Shown here: positions 10,405 to 17,418 of the stretch, one piece after another
Layout: each line of letters starts with the position of its first letter
How positions within the stretch are numbered: the first letter of the stretch is position 1
Assembly: GCA_900547455.1 (NCBI GenBank)
Contig: URGV01000028.1
Span: 1-25,630 of the forward strand
Direction: 5' to 3'
Length of the DNA: 25,630 bases
DNA from: an uncultured Oscillospiraceae bacterium
Lineage (GTDB): Bacteria; Bacillota; Clostridia; Oscillospirales; Ruminococcaceae
Notes under the pieces: model-generated
Told to the model about the DNA's origin: nothing
What the model saw: only the letters and a program-made list of their open reading frames with translations
Database searches by the model: none
Program-made: the position numbers and the translations under genes

Positions 10405-10457
10405 AAAAAAAGACCGGCCTGTCCGCCCCTCAGAGCGGCTCCAAACCGGTCTTTTTG
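10405..10457. terminator. Bidirectional intrinsic terminator
   Basis: AAAAAAAGACCGG (10405-10417) is complementary to CCGGTCTTTTT (10446-10456), with an inner CCGC/GCGG hairpin between them. It ends the minus-strand ABC transporter and kinase operon and could also stop plus-strand transcription past the regulator remnant. Confidence 0.85.
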
Positions 10458-10470
10458 TTTTGTATAAATT

Positions 10471-11052
10471 TTACTCGCCGCTGCTCAAACGCAGCTCACA
10501 GCGTTCCTCCACCCGGCAGGCGGAGAAGTATCGCTCCTCCAGCGGAATCCACCGCTGCCGGAACATCTCCAGTCCCTGCAGGCCGTTGCGCCGCTCGATT
10601 CGGCGCAGCTGCTCCTGCGGGTTGACCGTCAGAAAGACGTGCAGGTCATACCGCTCCCAGAGCGTCGGGTGGCAGCTGTAGGAGCCCTCCACCACAATCA
10701 GATTTCCCTGCCGCACCGCAACCGGCTCGGTCAGCTTCTGCTGCTTGCAGTCGTAGGGGCGGTAGGAACAGTCCTTGCCCGCCCGCAGCGGCTCCAGCAC
10801 CTCGGCAAGGAACCGCTCATAGTCGACGTTGCCGCCCGGCTGCTCCAGCCGCTCGCGGGTGCGCTGCTCGGGCCGCAGAAAGAAGTGGTCCATGTGCACC
10901 ACGCTGCACCCTGTCCGCTGCTGCAGCAGGGCTGCCAGCGTCGTCTTGCCGGAGGCGCAGCGGCCATCCAGCGCGACAATCAGCGGCTGTCTGCTCTGTG
11001 GCAGCGCCTGCACAGCCTGCAGCACCGCAGAAACCATCTGCTCCTGATCCAT
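10471..11052 (-). CDS. Uridine kinase/phosphoribulokinase-like P-loop kinase
   Basis: The 193-aa product has a Walker A motif GRCASGKT (residues 30-37) after a beta strand LIVALD. It has the DHFF segment typical of uridine-kinase-like proteins (VVHMDHFFL), a YRPYDCKQQ motif, and the strand LIVVEGSYSCHP that is diagnostic for the uridine kinase/phosphoribulokinase family. The substrate cannot be told; nucleoside, pantothenate-like or other small metabolites are all possible. Start ATG 11052 has GGGGAGGGGAAGG immediately upstream. It lies 33 nt downstream of the transporter binding-protein gene, on the same strand and before a shared terminator, so it is probably co-transcribed with the importer. 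Whether there is a functional link is not clear. Confidence 0.82.
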   Translation of the reverse strand: MDQEQMVSAVLQAVQALPQSRQPLIVALDGRCASGKTTLAALLQQRTGCSVVHMDHFFLRPEQRTRERLEQPGGNVDYERFLAEVLEPLRAGKDCSYRPYDCKQQKLTEPVAVRQGNLIVVEGSYSCHPTLWERYDLHVFLTVNPQEQLRRIERRNGLQGLEMFRQRWIPLEERYFSACRVEERCELRLSSGE

Positions 11053-11085
11053 CCTTCCCCTCCCCTTTCTGCTCTGTCTTTTGGC

Positions 11086-11913
11086 TTACGCGTGCGAAAT
11101 ATCGCTGCCGAAATATTTCTCGCTCAGCTCGGAAAGCTGGCCGGACTCGCTCAGCTCAGCGATGGCCTGGTTGATCGCTTCGCGCAGGGAGGCGGAATCG
11201 TCGCCCTTGCGGGTCGGGATGCAGACCAGCGAAGCCTCATCGGTCAGGGCAGCAATCTTCAGGTTGGCGTCCGGATGCTGGTTCATGTAGTCGTAGTAGG
11301 TGACCTCGGCGTTGAGGGTCGCGTCCACACGGCCCGCCAGCAGCAGCTCGATGGTCTGGTTGAGGTCATCGACGCCGGTTGCGGTGGCGCCGTAGCTCTC
11401 CGCCAGGGTGGCGTAGGTGCTGGCCAGGGTGTTGGCGGTCGTCTTGCCGTCCAGGTCCTCGAAGGAATTGATGTCGGTGTTGTCGCCGTTGACGATGATG
11501 GCGGTGCGGATGTAGGCGTATGGGTCGGAGAAGTCATACGCCTCGGCGCGCTCCTCAGTGACCTCGACGCCGTTGATGACCACGTCGTACCGCTCAGCGT
11601 CCAGGCCTGCAAACAGGCCGTCCCACTCGCCCTCAACAAAGACCGGCTCCACGCCCAGCTTCTCGGCAATCAGCTTGCCCACCTCGACGTCGTAGCCAAC
11701 CAGCTCGTCGTTCTCGTCGTGGAAGGTCCAGGGCGACCAGGTGCCCTCGGTGGCGATCACAATCTCGCCGGCCTGCTGGATGCGCTCCAGCTGGTCGCCG
11801 CTCGCTTCGCTGCTGGCAGAGCCGCTGTCCTGTGCGCCGCAGCTGGTCAGGGCCATCATGCTGACGGCAAGAAAAGCCGCCAGCGCTTTTTTCCAAATGG
11901 TTCTTCTCATCAT
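11086..11913 (-). CDS. Amino acid ABC transporter substrate-binding lipoprotein (cystine/polar amino acid type)
   Basis: The 275-aa product begins with a lipoprotein signal peptide ending in the lipobox LTSC (C25) and continues with a family 3 extracellular solute-binding domain. The segments IATEGTWSPWTFHDENDELV, GYDVEVGKLIAEKLGV, WDGLFAGLDAERYDVVINGV and TEERAEAYDFSDPY are typical of the FliY/TcyA-like cystine and polar amino acid receptors. The conserved Arg/Asp positions for the alpha-amino/carboxyl group are expected in the T-x-E-R and D-L-x-G-K-T regions, which are present. Ligand assignment to cystine is an inference from family resemblance. Start ATG 11913 is preceded by AGAGGAGAAGAT; a second ATG one codon on is equally possible. 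The gene lies 18 nt downstream of the ATPase gene. Confidence 0.9.
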   Translation of the reverse strand: MMRRTIWKKALAAFLAVSMMALTSCGAQDSGSASSEASGDQLERIQQAGEIVIATEGTWSPWTFHDENDELVGYDVEVGKLIAEKLGVEPVFVEGEWDGLFAGLDAERYDVVINGVEVTEERAEAYDFSDPYAYIRTAIIVNGDNTDINSFEDLDGKTTANTLASTYATLAESYGATATGVDDLNQTIELLLAGRVDATLNAEVTYYDYMNQHPDANLKIAALTDEASLVCIPTRKGDDSASLREAINQAIAELSESGQLSELSEKYFGSDISHA

Positions 11914-11931
11914 ATCTTCTCCTCTTTTCTG

Positions 11932-12690
11932 TTACTCTTCAAAGGTCGTACCCGCATTCTCCCCGACCAGGCGCAGGAACTGTTTGGTCCGCTCCTCCTT
12001 CGGGTTTTGGAAGAAGCTGCGGGAATCGGCCGATTCCACAATATTTCCATTTTCCATAAAGATGACCCGCGAGGAGACGTTGCGCGCAAAGCCCATCTCG
12101 TGGGTGACCACCAGCATGGTCATCCCCTCGTTTGCCAGCTGGCGCATGACCGCCAGCACCTCGCCGGTCAGCTCGGGGTCGAGCGCGGAGGTCGGCTCGT
12201 CAAAATAGATGATCTCCGGGTTGGTGGCAAGCGCCCGCGCGATGGCTACCCTCTGCTGCTGCCCGCCGGAAAGCTGGCTGGGGTAGTAGTCGTACCGGTC
12301 GGAGAGCCCGACCTTGTCCAGCGCCTGCCGTCCGATCTCCTGCGCCTGCGCTTTTGGCATCCTGCGGGCGATGATCAGGCCCTCGGTGACGTTCTGCAGG
12401 GCGGTCTTGTTGCGGAACAGGTTGTAGTTCTGAAAGACAAAGGCCGTCTTTTTGCGCAGCCGGGCGATGTCGCGGCGGGGGATGCTGTGCATCGAAAAAT
12501 CTTCCCCGTCAAAGGTCATCTGCCCCTCGTCGGCCATCTCCAAAAAGTTCATGCAGCGCAGCAGAGTGGTCTTGCCCGAGCCGCTGGGACCCAGAATCGC
12601 CACCACGTCGCCCTTGTTGACGCTTAAGGAGACGCCCTTGAGCACCTGCAGCCCGCCAAAGGATTTTTTCACATTCTTTACTTCCAACAT
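11932..12690 (-). CDS. Amino acid ABC transporter ATP-binding protein
   Basis: The 252-aa product carries Walker A GPSGSGKT (34-41), a Q-loop (FVFQNYNLF, about 84-92), signature LSGGQ (140-144), Walker B IIYFDEP (160-166) and the H-loop VVTHE near 198. It is the polar amino acid uptake type (GlnQ/TcyC/TcyN family). The start ATG at 12690 has GGAGG 8 nt upstream; an in-frame upstream extension to 12720 overlaps the permease gene and is unlikely. Only 4 nt separate it from the permease stop. It energises the importer made with the adjacent permease and binding lipoprotein. Confidence 0.95.
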   Translation of the reverse strand: MLEVKNVKKSFGGLQVLKGVSLSVNKGDVVAILGPSGSGKTTLLRCMNFLEMADEGQMTFDGEDFSMHSIPRRDIARLRKKTAFVFQNYNLFRNKTALQNVTEGLIIARRMPKAQAQEIGRQALDKVGLSDRYDYYPSQLSGGQQQRVAIARALATNPEIIYFDEPTSALDPELTGEVLAVMRQLANEGMTMLVVTHEMGFARNVSSRVIFMENGNIVESADSRSFFQNPKEERTKQFLRLVGENAGTTFEE

Positions 12691-12694
12691 AGCC

Positions 12695-13372
12695 TTAACC
12701 TCCGCGATACTCATGGGCATTCAGCCTCTTTTCCCCCACGCTCTGCAGCTTGGTCAGCACGGTGCAGAACAGCAGGTAGATCAGTCCCACCTCGATGTAC
12801 AGCGCCAGCGGCTCATAGGTGCGCGCCACAATCCGCTGGGTGGCCATGAACATCTCGGTGACGGTGATGTTGGCCGCCAGCGAGGTGTCCTTAATCATCG
12901 AGATCAGCGAGTTGGACAGCGACGGGAAGGCCGTGCGCATCGCCTGCGGCAGGATGATGCGGCGCATCGTCTGCAGATAGGTCATGCCGACGCAGCGCCC
13001 CGCCTCCATCTGTCCGGCCGGCACCGACTCGAGCGCCGCGCGGATGATCTCCGCCATGTAGGCGCCCTCATTGATCGAAAACACAATCACCGCCGCGGGG
13101 AACGGGTCGATCAGGATGCCGATGTTGGGCATGCCGTAAAAGACGACAAACAGCTGCACCAGCAGCGGCGTGCCGCGGATGACCCACACATAAAAGCGCG
13201 CTACCTGCCGCAGCACCCTCACATGGGCAAACTGGATCATCGCCACAATCAAGGCGATAATCAATGCAAAGAAAAACGAGATTGCCGTCAAGGGAATGGT
13301 CATCGTCAATCCCGGAAGCAGAATCTTCCCAAAAGAGTCCACTATAATCTCAAACAGCCGCTGGTCTATCAT
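12695..13372 (-). CDS. Amino acid ABC transporter permease
   Basis: The 225-aa membrane protein of the HisM/GlnP/TcyB family has about five helices. It contains the cytoplasmic EAA loop ([22 protein letters not shown]), which docks onto the ATPase, and the conserved [11 protein letters not shown] and [13 protein letters not shown] segments. A single permease gene implies a homodimeric channel. It is the first gene of a four-gene minus-strand operon (permease, ATPase, binding protein, kinase). Start ATG 13372 is preceded by AGAAGGAGTGGATGAAAAAAG, a slightly long spacing. The 130-nt leader upstream shows operator-like repeats. Confidence 0.94.
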   Translation of the reverse strand: MIDQRLFEIIVDSFGKILLPGLTMTIPLTAISFFFALIIALIVAMIQFAHVRVLRQVARFYVWVIRGTPLLVQLFVVFYGMPNIGILIDPFPAAVIVFSINEGAYMAEIIRAALESVPAGQMEAGRCVGMTYLQTMRRIILPQAMRTAFPSLSNSLISMIKDTSLAANITVTEMFMATQRIVARTYEPLALYIEVGLIYLLFCTVLTKLQSVGEKRLNAHEYRGG

Positions 13373-13456
13373 CTTTTTTCATCCACTCCTTCTCTTCCAC
13401 ATCAAAAAAAGCAAACCAGTAAGCGAACACTCTTTTTAAGTATAAGCCACCTCCTG

Positions 13457-13543
13457 CAAAATAGCAACTATTTCCAGAGAGAAACTTCCTCAAAATCCTT
13501 GTGTATATAGTATAATATATCTTGGACAAAATAGCAAATATCT
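13457..13543. promoter_or_regulatory. Pair of CAAAATAGCAA direct repeats, operator-like
   Basis: CAAAATAGCAACTATTT (13457-13473) contains the palindrome AAATAG-CAA-CTATTT. CAAAATAGCAAATATCT (13527-13543) is a near copy 70 bp away that covers the -35 element of the importer promoter. One site at the -35 and one downstream of the start fits repression of the importer operon. The regulator is unknown. Confidence 0.5.
13509..13537 (-). promoter_or_regulatory. Promoter of the amino acid importer operon
   Basis: On the minus strand there is a -35 TTGCTA (13532-13537) and a -10 TATACT (13509-13514), 17 bp apart, in AT-rich DNA. The start is predicted near 13502, giving a leader of about 130 nt. Confidence 0.65.
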
Positions 13544-13612
13544 ACATTGAATAAAGGAACATAACTAAAACCTATACTTTCTTTTTGAGCAAAGGGTAGA
13601 CGCATCTAAAAA

Positions 13613-13767
13613 TTAGCTTCTGCTAACATCCGCCGCTTGACAAAAGCGCACAAAGATGGTATGCTATAGCCACAGGTTAGCAATAACTAACCAACAGGCA
13701 ACAAGCTGTTTTGCTGACAGGGAGAAGATTCTCCTTTTCTTTTTGAGTCTTAGTTAGCAAATGCTAA
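13613..13767. promoter_or_regulatory. Three TTAG/CTAA palindromes around the DUF3793-flavodoxin promoter (DtxR-like boxes)
   Basis: Box 1 is TTAGC-TTCT-GCTAA (13613-13626), just upstream of the -35. Box 2 is GGTTAG-CAATAA-CTAACC (13675-13692), at the transcription start. Box 3 is TTAGC-AAAT-GCTAA (13754-13767), which extends imperfectly to TTAGTTAGC and GCTAATCAA and lies just before the ribosome binding site. The half-sites resemble the DtxR/IdeR box (established consensus TTAGGTTAGSCTAACCTAA). Iron-dependent repression of a flavodoxin operon would make sense but is inferred. Confidence 0.6.
13637..13665 (+). promoter_or_regulatory. Promoter of the DUF3793-flavodoxin operon
   Basis: A perfect -35 TTGACA (13637-13642), 17 bp spacing and -10 TATGCT (13660-13665) with an extended TGG before it. 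The predicted start near 13672 is overlapped by the palindrome GGTTAG-N6-CTAACC. Confidence 0.78.
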
Positions 13768-13786
13768 TCAAGCAAGGAGGACAACG

Positions 13787-14371
13787 ATGTTTGCATTTGA
13801 AAAGGCGCTGGTCTACCACTGCTCCCCCACCCTGAGCGGACTGAAGCCGGCCAACCTGCTTTCTCTTTCCAAGCGCGACTATCCCCATCTGCCAGAGCTG
13901 GCGGAAGAATACTCTATCCTTCTTTCTTCCAAGGGGATTCAGCTGGAAATTGTCTGCTCGTGCGGCCAGCGGTGGCTGCTCCTTGTTTTCCGGCCCCAGA
14001 TGCTCGCTGAACAGCTGGCTGACCGGCGGGCCTTTGCGCTGCTGCGGCAGGCGGGCTATCCGGTCCTGGCAGACCGGCCGCTCGACCTGGCGGCTTTGCT
14101 CTCTCATCTGAAGAAAAGGCTCTCCCAGTCCGAGGGCTTCCCGCACGAGATCGGCCTCTTTCTGGGCTATCCGCTGGAGGACGTCATCGGCTTTTGCCGG
14201 CACAAGGGCGAGGGCTGCAAGCTGTGCGGTTACTGGAAGGTCTACGGCGACGTGGAGAGCGCAAGAAAAAGCTTTGCTCTGTTCGACCGCTGCCGCGAAC
14301 TCCTCTTTTCCCACCTGCTGTCCGGCGCTCCGCTGCAGGAGCTGGTCGGCGAGCAGCCTTTGGCCGCATAA
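13787..14371 (+). CDS. DUF3793 family protein
   Basis: The 194-aa soluble protein matches the DUF3793 family as I know it from Clostridia. Marks are an N-terminal segment with FEKALVYHCSPTLSGLKPANL, a central RPQMLAEQLADRRAFALLRQ, the segment FPHEIGLFLGYPLEDVIGFC, and a Cys-containing CRHKGEGCKLCGYWKVYGD. Three cysteines (C-x6-C-x2-C) around HKGEG could form a metal or redox site. The function is not established; such genes often sit next to flavodoxins or iron genes. Here a flavodoxin follows after 39 nt with no terminator. Start ATG 13787 has AAGGAGGACAACG upstream. Expression is probably controlled by the TTAG/CTAA boxes. Confidence 0.85.
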   Translation: MFAFEKALVYHCSPTLSGLKPANLLSLSKRDYPHLPELAEEYSILLSSKGIQLEIVCSCGQRWLLLVFRPQMLAEQLADRRAFALLRQAGYPVLADRPLDLAALLSHLKKRLSQSEGFPHEIGLFLGYPLEDVIGFCRHKGEGCKLCGYWKVYGDVESARKSFALFDRCRELLFSHLLSGAPLQELVGEQPLAA

Positions 14372-14410
14372 AGATACACGATTCTTTGATTCCATCAGGA
14401 GGTTTTTCTT

Positions 14411-14836
14411 ATGAGTAAAGTAGCTGTCATTTATTGGTCCGGAACCGGAAACACCCAGCAGATGGCCGATGCCGTCGCCGAGGGCGCAAAGGGCGCGGGC
14501 GCAGAGGTCAGCGTCTTTTCCGTCTCGGAAATCAGCGCCGCCGACGCCGCTGCCTACGACCACCTGGCGCTGGGCTGCCCGGCAATGGGCGGCGAGGTGC
14601 TGGAGGAGAGCGAGTTTGAGCCGTTCTTCAGCGAGCTGGAGGGCAGCCTTTCCGGCAAAAAGGTCGTGCTGTTCGGCTCCTACGACTGGGGCGACGGACA
14701 GTGGATGCGCGACTGGCAGCAACGCACCGTCCAGGCGGGCGCGAAGATGCCGGCGGACGGCCTGATTGTCAACCTGACCCCGGACGAGGGCGGCCTGGCC
14801 CAGTGCCGCGAGCTCGGCGCCAGGATTGCGGAGTAA
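14411..14836 (+). CDS. Short-chain flavodoxin
   Basis: The 141-aa product is a short-chain flavodoxin, a small cytoplasmic FMN protein that replaces ferredoxin in electron transfer when iron is scarce. The phosphate loop is SGTGNT (residues 10-15). The first isoalloxazine loop is GCPAMGGEVLEE and the second is GSYDWGDGQWMRDW, which carries the usual aromatic near the flavin. The chain is close to the 138 residues of Clostridium beijerinckii flavodoxin. Start ATG 14411 is preceded by CAGGAGG and 8 nt. It is the second gene after the DUF3793 gene, and no terminator follows directly; the 94-bp repeat array comes next. Confidence 0.93.
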   Translation: MSKVAVIYWSGTGNTQQMADAVAEGAKGAGAEVSVFSVSEISAADAAAYDHLALGCPAMGGEVLEESEFEPFFSELEGSLSGKKVVLFGSYDWGDGQWMRDWQQRTVQAGAKMPADGLIVNLTPDEGGLAQCRELGARIAE

Positions 14837-14873
14837 GGTTTTGCCGCATCTCCGCTTTATCTCCCCGCCTGCC

Positions 14874-15205
14874 GGATGGCGGAACGCTAAACCTATTTTT
14901 AGCACAAGCTATAACCGCTGCCCACTCCACGCTCTATCCCAGGAGGTTGGGGCGAAGCCACAACCTCGGGTGGCGGAAACAAATTCTCTTTTTTAGCACA
15001 AGCTATAACCGCTGCCCATTCCACACTTTATCCCGGGAGGTTGAGACTTTGTCTCAACCTCGGGTGGCGGAACGCTAAACCCATTTTTAGCACAAGCTAC
15101 AACCGCTGCCCGCTCCACGCTCTATCCCGGGAGGTTGAGACTTTGTCTCAACCTCGGGTGGCGGAACGCTAGACCTATTTTTAGTGCTAACTATAACCGC
15201 CACAT
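14874..15205. repeat. Tandem repeat of 94 bp, three full copies and one partial, with conserved stems
   Basis: Copies start at 14874, 14968, 15062 and 15156, exactly 94 bp apart; the last is cut after about 50 bp. Each copy starts GGGTGGCGG (GGATGGCGG in copy 1), has TTTTTAGC in the middle and CCGCTGCCC after it, which pairs with the start through two G-U wobbles. In the partial copy the partner has changed to CCGCCAC, which pairs perfectly with GTGGCGG. A second stem at the end of each copy is GAGGTTGAGAC with GTCTCAACCTC, loop TTT (copies 2 and 3). In copy 1 it is GAGGTTGGGGC with GCCACAACCTC, loop GAA, with a compensatory change at the apex. The paired changes suggest selection for RNA or cruciform structure. 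No reading frame is evident. It occupies most of the 500-bp gap between the flavodoxin and the alcohol dehydrogenase gene. Confidence 0.9.
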
Positions 15206-15267
15206 CATGATATCTTCTCTCAGGAATTTCCCCAATTTCTGATCTCTCTTATCAAATACCCCATCAG

Positions 15268-15310
15268 AAAAAGCACCGTTGTGGAATCGCCTCCACGACG
15301 GTGCTTTTTT
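15268..15310. terminator. Bidirectional intrinsic terminator
   Basis: GCACCGT-T-GTGGA (15273-15285) pairs with TCCAC-G-ACGGTGC (15292-15304), with A and T tracts outside on both sides. It ends the minus-strand alcohol dehydrogenase operon and also closes the plus-strand region after the repeat array. Confidence 0.9.
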
Positions 15311-15336
15311 GATTCCTTCTTCTTTGTAAAATCCAG

Positions 15337-16503
15337 CTACAGCGCGCTTTCCAGAATGTTTTCGACATCCTCCCGGCTGGCCGGCTTAAGGCTCGCCAGC
15401 ATCGCGCCGTCGTTGAGCGCCGCCTGCACAATCTGCTTAAAATTGCGGCGGCTCACTCCCGCATCCCGCAGCGTCTGCGGGATGCCGCACTTCTGGTGCA
15501 GGTGCAGCAGGGTGTCCTCGATGGCCTCCACCAGCTTTTCCCCCCGCTGCTGGTAGGGGATCTCTGCGTAATACTCTGCCCCGCAGAAGGCGCACAGCAG
15601 CTCCCCATAGCGCGGCGCCTGCACGTCCATCTGCCAGCGCATCACTTTAGGCAGCAGCAGCCCCACCGCCTCGCCGTGCGGCAGCTGGCACACCGCTCCC
15701 AGCGCGTGCGCAATCGCGTGCGCCACCCCCACCATCGAGTTGGAAAAGGCCATCCCCGCCATGGCGGAGGCGCAGGCCATCGCCAAACGGTATTCGTCCT
15801 TCTTCGGTTCGCGCACCGCGGCGATCAGGTTTTGGCCGATCAGCTCCACCGCGCTCCTCGCGTAAGCGTCGGAGAGGGGATTTTTCTGCCTGCCCGTGTA
15901 GGCCTCGATGGCGTGGGTCAGCGCGTCCATCCCGCTGGCGGCGGTCAGGCGCGGCGGAAGGCTTTTGGTGCTGCGCGGGTCCAACACCGCCACGTCGGGC
16001 AGAAACTGGTCGGAGACGATCTCCTGCTTGAGGCGGCTGCGGTCGTCCTGCACCACCGCTACCCCGGTGCACTCCGAGCCGGTGCCGGAGGTGGTGGGCA
16101 CCATCACAAACGGCACCGGCTGCCCGCGGGTGAGCCACTCGCTGCCCAGCATGGCGCGCAGCGTCCTCTCCCCCTGCGAGAGCAGCGCGCGCACCGCCTT
16201 GGCCGTATCCAGCAACGAGCCGCCGCCGATGGCGAGGACGCCGTCACAGCCCTCCTCCCGGGCGCGCTGTGCGATGCTGTCCACCAGCGAGAAGGAGGAA
16301 TCCTTGGGGATGTCGCTCTGGATCACCGCGTCCAGCTTTCCGCCGATCCTCTCGATGATGCCCTCCTCCAGCAGGGTGCGGCTGACCAGCGCCAGCGGCT
16401 TTTTGACCCCCAGGCGGTCGAGCTCATAGGGGATATTTTCCAGCGCCCCGCTTCCGCACAGCATCTTGACGGGGTTTAAAAACTCAAAATATTCCGGCAG
16501 CAT
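15337..16503 (-). CDS. Iron-containing (group III) alcohol dehydrogenase
   Basis: The 388-aa product is a full-length member of the iron-dependent alcohol dehydrogenase family, which interconverts aldehydes or ketones and alcohols with NAD(P)H. The nucleotide-binding GGGSLLDTAK lies at 93-102 and PTTSGTGSE at 136-144. The metal ligands are D193 and H197 (GMDALTHAIEAYTG), H262 (in AHAIAHALG) and H276 (LPHGEA). All four are present, so the enzyme should be active. The substrate is not defined; butanol, 1,3-propanediol or lactaldehyde-type activities occur in the family. Start ATG 16503 follows AGGAGGACTAAAAGG. It lies 4 nt downstream of the unrecognised gene ending at 16508, so the two form an operon. 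Confidence 0.95.
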   Translation of the reverse strand: MLPEYFEFLNPVKMLCGSGALENIPYELDRLGVKKPLALVSRTLLEEGIIERIGGKLDAVIQSDIPKDSSFSLVDSIAQRAREEGCDGVLAIGGGSLLDTAKAVRALLSQGERTLRAMLGSEWLTRGQPVPFVMVPTTSGTGSECTGVAVVQDDRSRLKQEIVSDQFLPDVAVLDPRSTKSLPPRLTAASGMDALTHAIEAYTGRQKNPLSDAYARSAVELIGQNLIAAVREPKKDEYRLAMACASAMAGMAFSNSMVGVAHAIAHALGAVCQLPHGEAVGLLLPKVMRWQMDVQAPRYGELLCAFCGAEYYAEIPYQQRGEKLVEAIEDTLLHLHQKCGIPQTLRDAGVSRRNFKQIVQAALNDGAMLASLKPASREDVENILESAL

Positions 16504-16507
16504 CCTT

Positions 16508-17113
16508 TTAGTCCTCCTGTTCTCCGGGTTTTCTCTTTTTGACGTGCAGCATCCGCAGCCAGACCCTCCACCGCTTCACCGGCAGCGGCTCCTGCAGGGG
16601 CAGCACTTTATTGGCCATGCCGGCGGGAATCAGGTAGGCCTGCGCCCGCTGGATGCAGCGCAGAAAGCGCATCGCCTGGGTGATCTCCCCGTTTATCAGC
16701 AGGTCGTGCCGCGCCCAGGCCCCCTCGGCGCTGATCTGGCCGGTCACCATCCGCCAGCCCGCCTCCACGCTTTTAAAGCGGACCTCCAGCACCCGCTGCG
16801 GGTCGCTGCGGTCGGCGCTCAGCCGCTTTGCCACCGAGGAGGGGGTGATGGCAATCTTCTGGCAAACCGCCTCCACCGACTCATAGATGCGGCTGAGCCC
16901 GCGGCTGCGGTTCTGCAAAATCACCGGGTGGCGGCTGCCATAGATGCCCAGGATAAAGACAAAATCTTCCGGGAAGGTGTCGATCTCCCCGCTCACCATC
17001 GGGTCGAGGCTGCGGCAAACCTTTAAGGCGCGCGCCAACACCGACAGCACCATCCCCACTACCTTTTTCTGGAAGGCTCTGCCCTCCAGAATCCTTTTTC
17101 CAAGTTCCTCCAA
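16508..17113 (-). CDS. Unrecognised protein, possibly SCP2-like
   Basis: I do not firmly recognise this 201-aa product. The middle part has FPEDFVFILGIYGSRHPVIL. The later part, RFKSVEAGWRMVTGQISAEG followed by WARHDLLINGEITQAMRFLR, CIQRAQAYLIP, resembles the lipid-binding SCP2 fold by the pattern of a GxIS loop followed by a hydrophobic G-x-I-x-x-A-M segment; this is a weak inference. The C-terminus is very basic (RWRVWLRMLHVKKRK). I choose TTG at 17113 because GGGAGAGG lies 8 nt upstream. A GTG at 17170 would add 19 residues encoded by a repeat element and has no proper ribosome binding site. It is coupled to the alcohol dehydrogenase gene (4 nt apart). Confidence 0.7.
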   Translation of the reverse strand: MEELGKRILEGRAFQKKVVGMVLSVLARALKVCRSLDPMVSGEIDTFPEDFVFILGIYGSRHPVILQNRSRGLSRIYESVEAVCQKIAITPSSVAKRLSADRSDPQRVLEVRFKSVEAGWRMVTGQISAEGAWARHDLLINGEITQAMRFLRCIQRAQAYLIPAGMANKVLPLQEPLPVKRWRVWLRMLHVKKRKPGEQED

Positions 17114-17136
17114 AAGCCCTTCCTCTCCCTTCTCCG

Positions 17137-17304
17137 GCGGCTTGAAGCCGCACACATTTCGCGAACGCACTTCCTACTAATCGAAGCTCAACGTTCTCGC
17201 GCAGATCGCTTGCCTCCGGCTGCACTCGTTGGCGGCATGATGCCGCGTCCTATTCGCGAACGCACCTTCTGCTAACCGGGGCCTAACGCTCTCGCGCTGT
17301 TAGT
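17137..17304. repeat. Two diverged tandem copies of a 95-bp hairpin-bearing repeat
   Basis: Copy 1 starts with GCGGCTTGAAGCCGC (17137) and copy 2 with GCGGCATGATGCCGC (17232). Each is a 6-bp hairpin with a TGA loop, and the T/A pair change at the stem end is compensatory. In both copies TTCGCGAACGCAC follows exactly 21 bp later (17158 and 17253), then CTACTAA or TGCTAAC and finally CGTTCTCGCGC or CGCTCTCGCGC. The array lies between the minus-strand gene at 17113 and the plus-strand gene at 17419 and reaches into the longest possible reading frame of the former. Confidence 0.75.
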
Positions 17305-17366
17305 TTGCGGGTGACTTCACGCCACGCGCTGTCCGTTTGACCCCGGCTCCTTCTAAATGGGCCGCT

Positions 17367-17411
17367 CTCCCGCATACAATGAAAACACCGAACTTTGATT
17401 CTATGCGGGAG
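17367..17411 (+). promoter_or_regulatory. Hairpin that covers the ribosome binding site of the gene at 17419
   Basis: CTCCCGCATA (17367-17376) is perfectly complementary to TATGCGGGAG (17402-17411), with a 25-nt loop. The 3' arm contains most of the ribosome binding site GGGAGGTG (17407-17414), 5 nt before the ATG. If transcription starts upstream of 17367, the folded RNA would hide the site. Confidence 0.65.
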
Positions 17412-17418
17412 GTGCCTT

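Noticed and set aside
4861..12627. Long open frames antisense to the ATPase operon and to the ABC transporter genes (up to about 680 codons)
   Set aside because: They are shadows caused by GC-rich codon use in strongly recognised genes, with no ribosome binding sites and no recognisable protein motifs.
13613..13767. Fur boxes at the flavodoxin promoter
   Set aside because: The palindromes are TTAGC/GCTAA and GGTTAG/CTAACC; they do not match the GATAATGATTATCATTATC-type Fur box and fit DtxR-type half-sites better.
14874..15205. CRISPR array
   Set aside because: The 94-bp units are contiguous and similar over their whole length, with no short conserved repeat alternating with unique spacers, and there are no cas genes.
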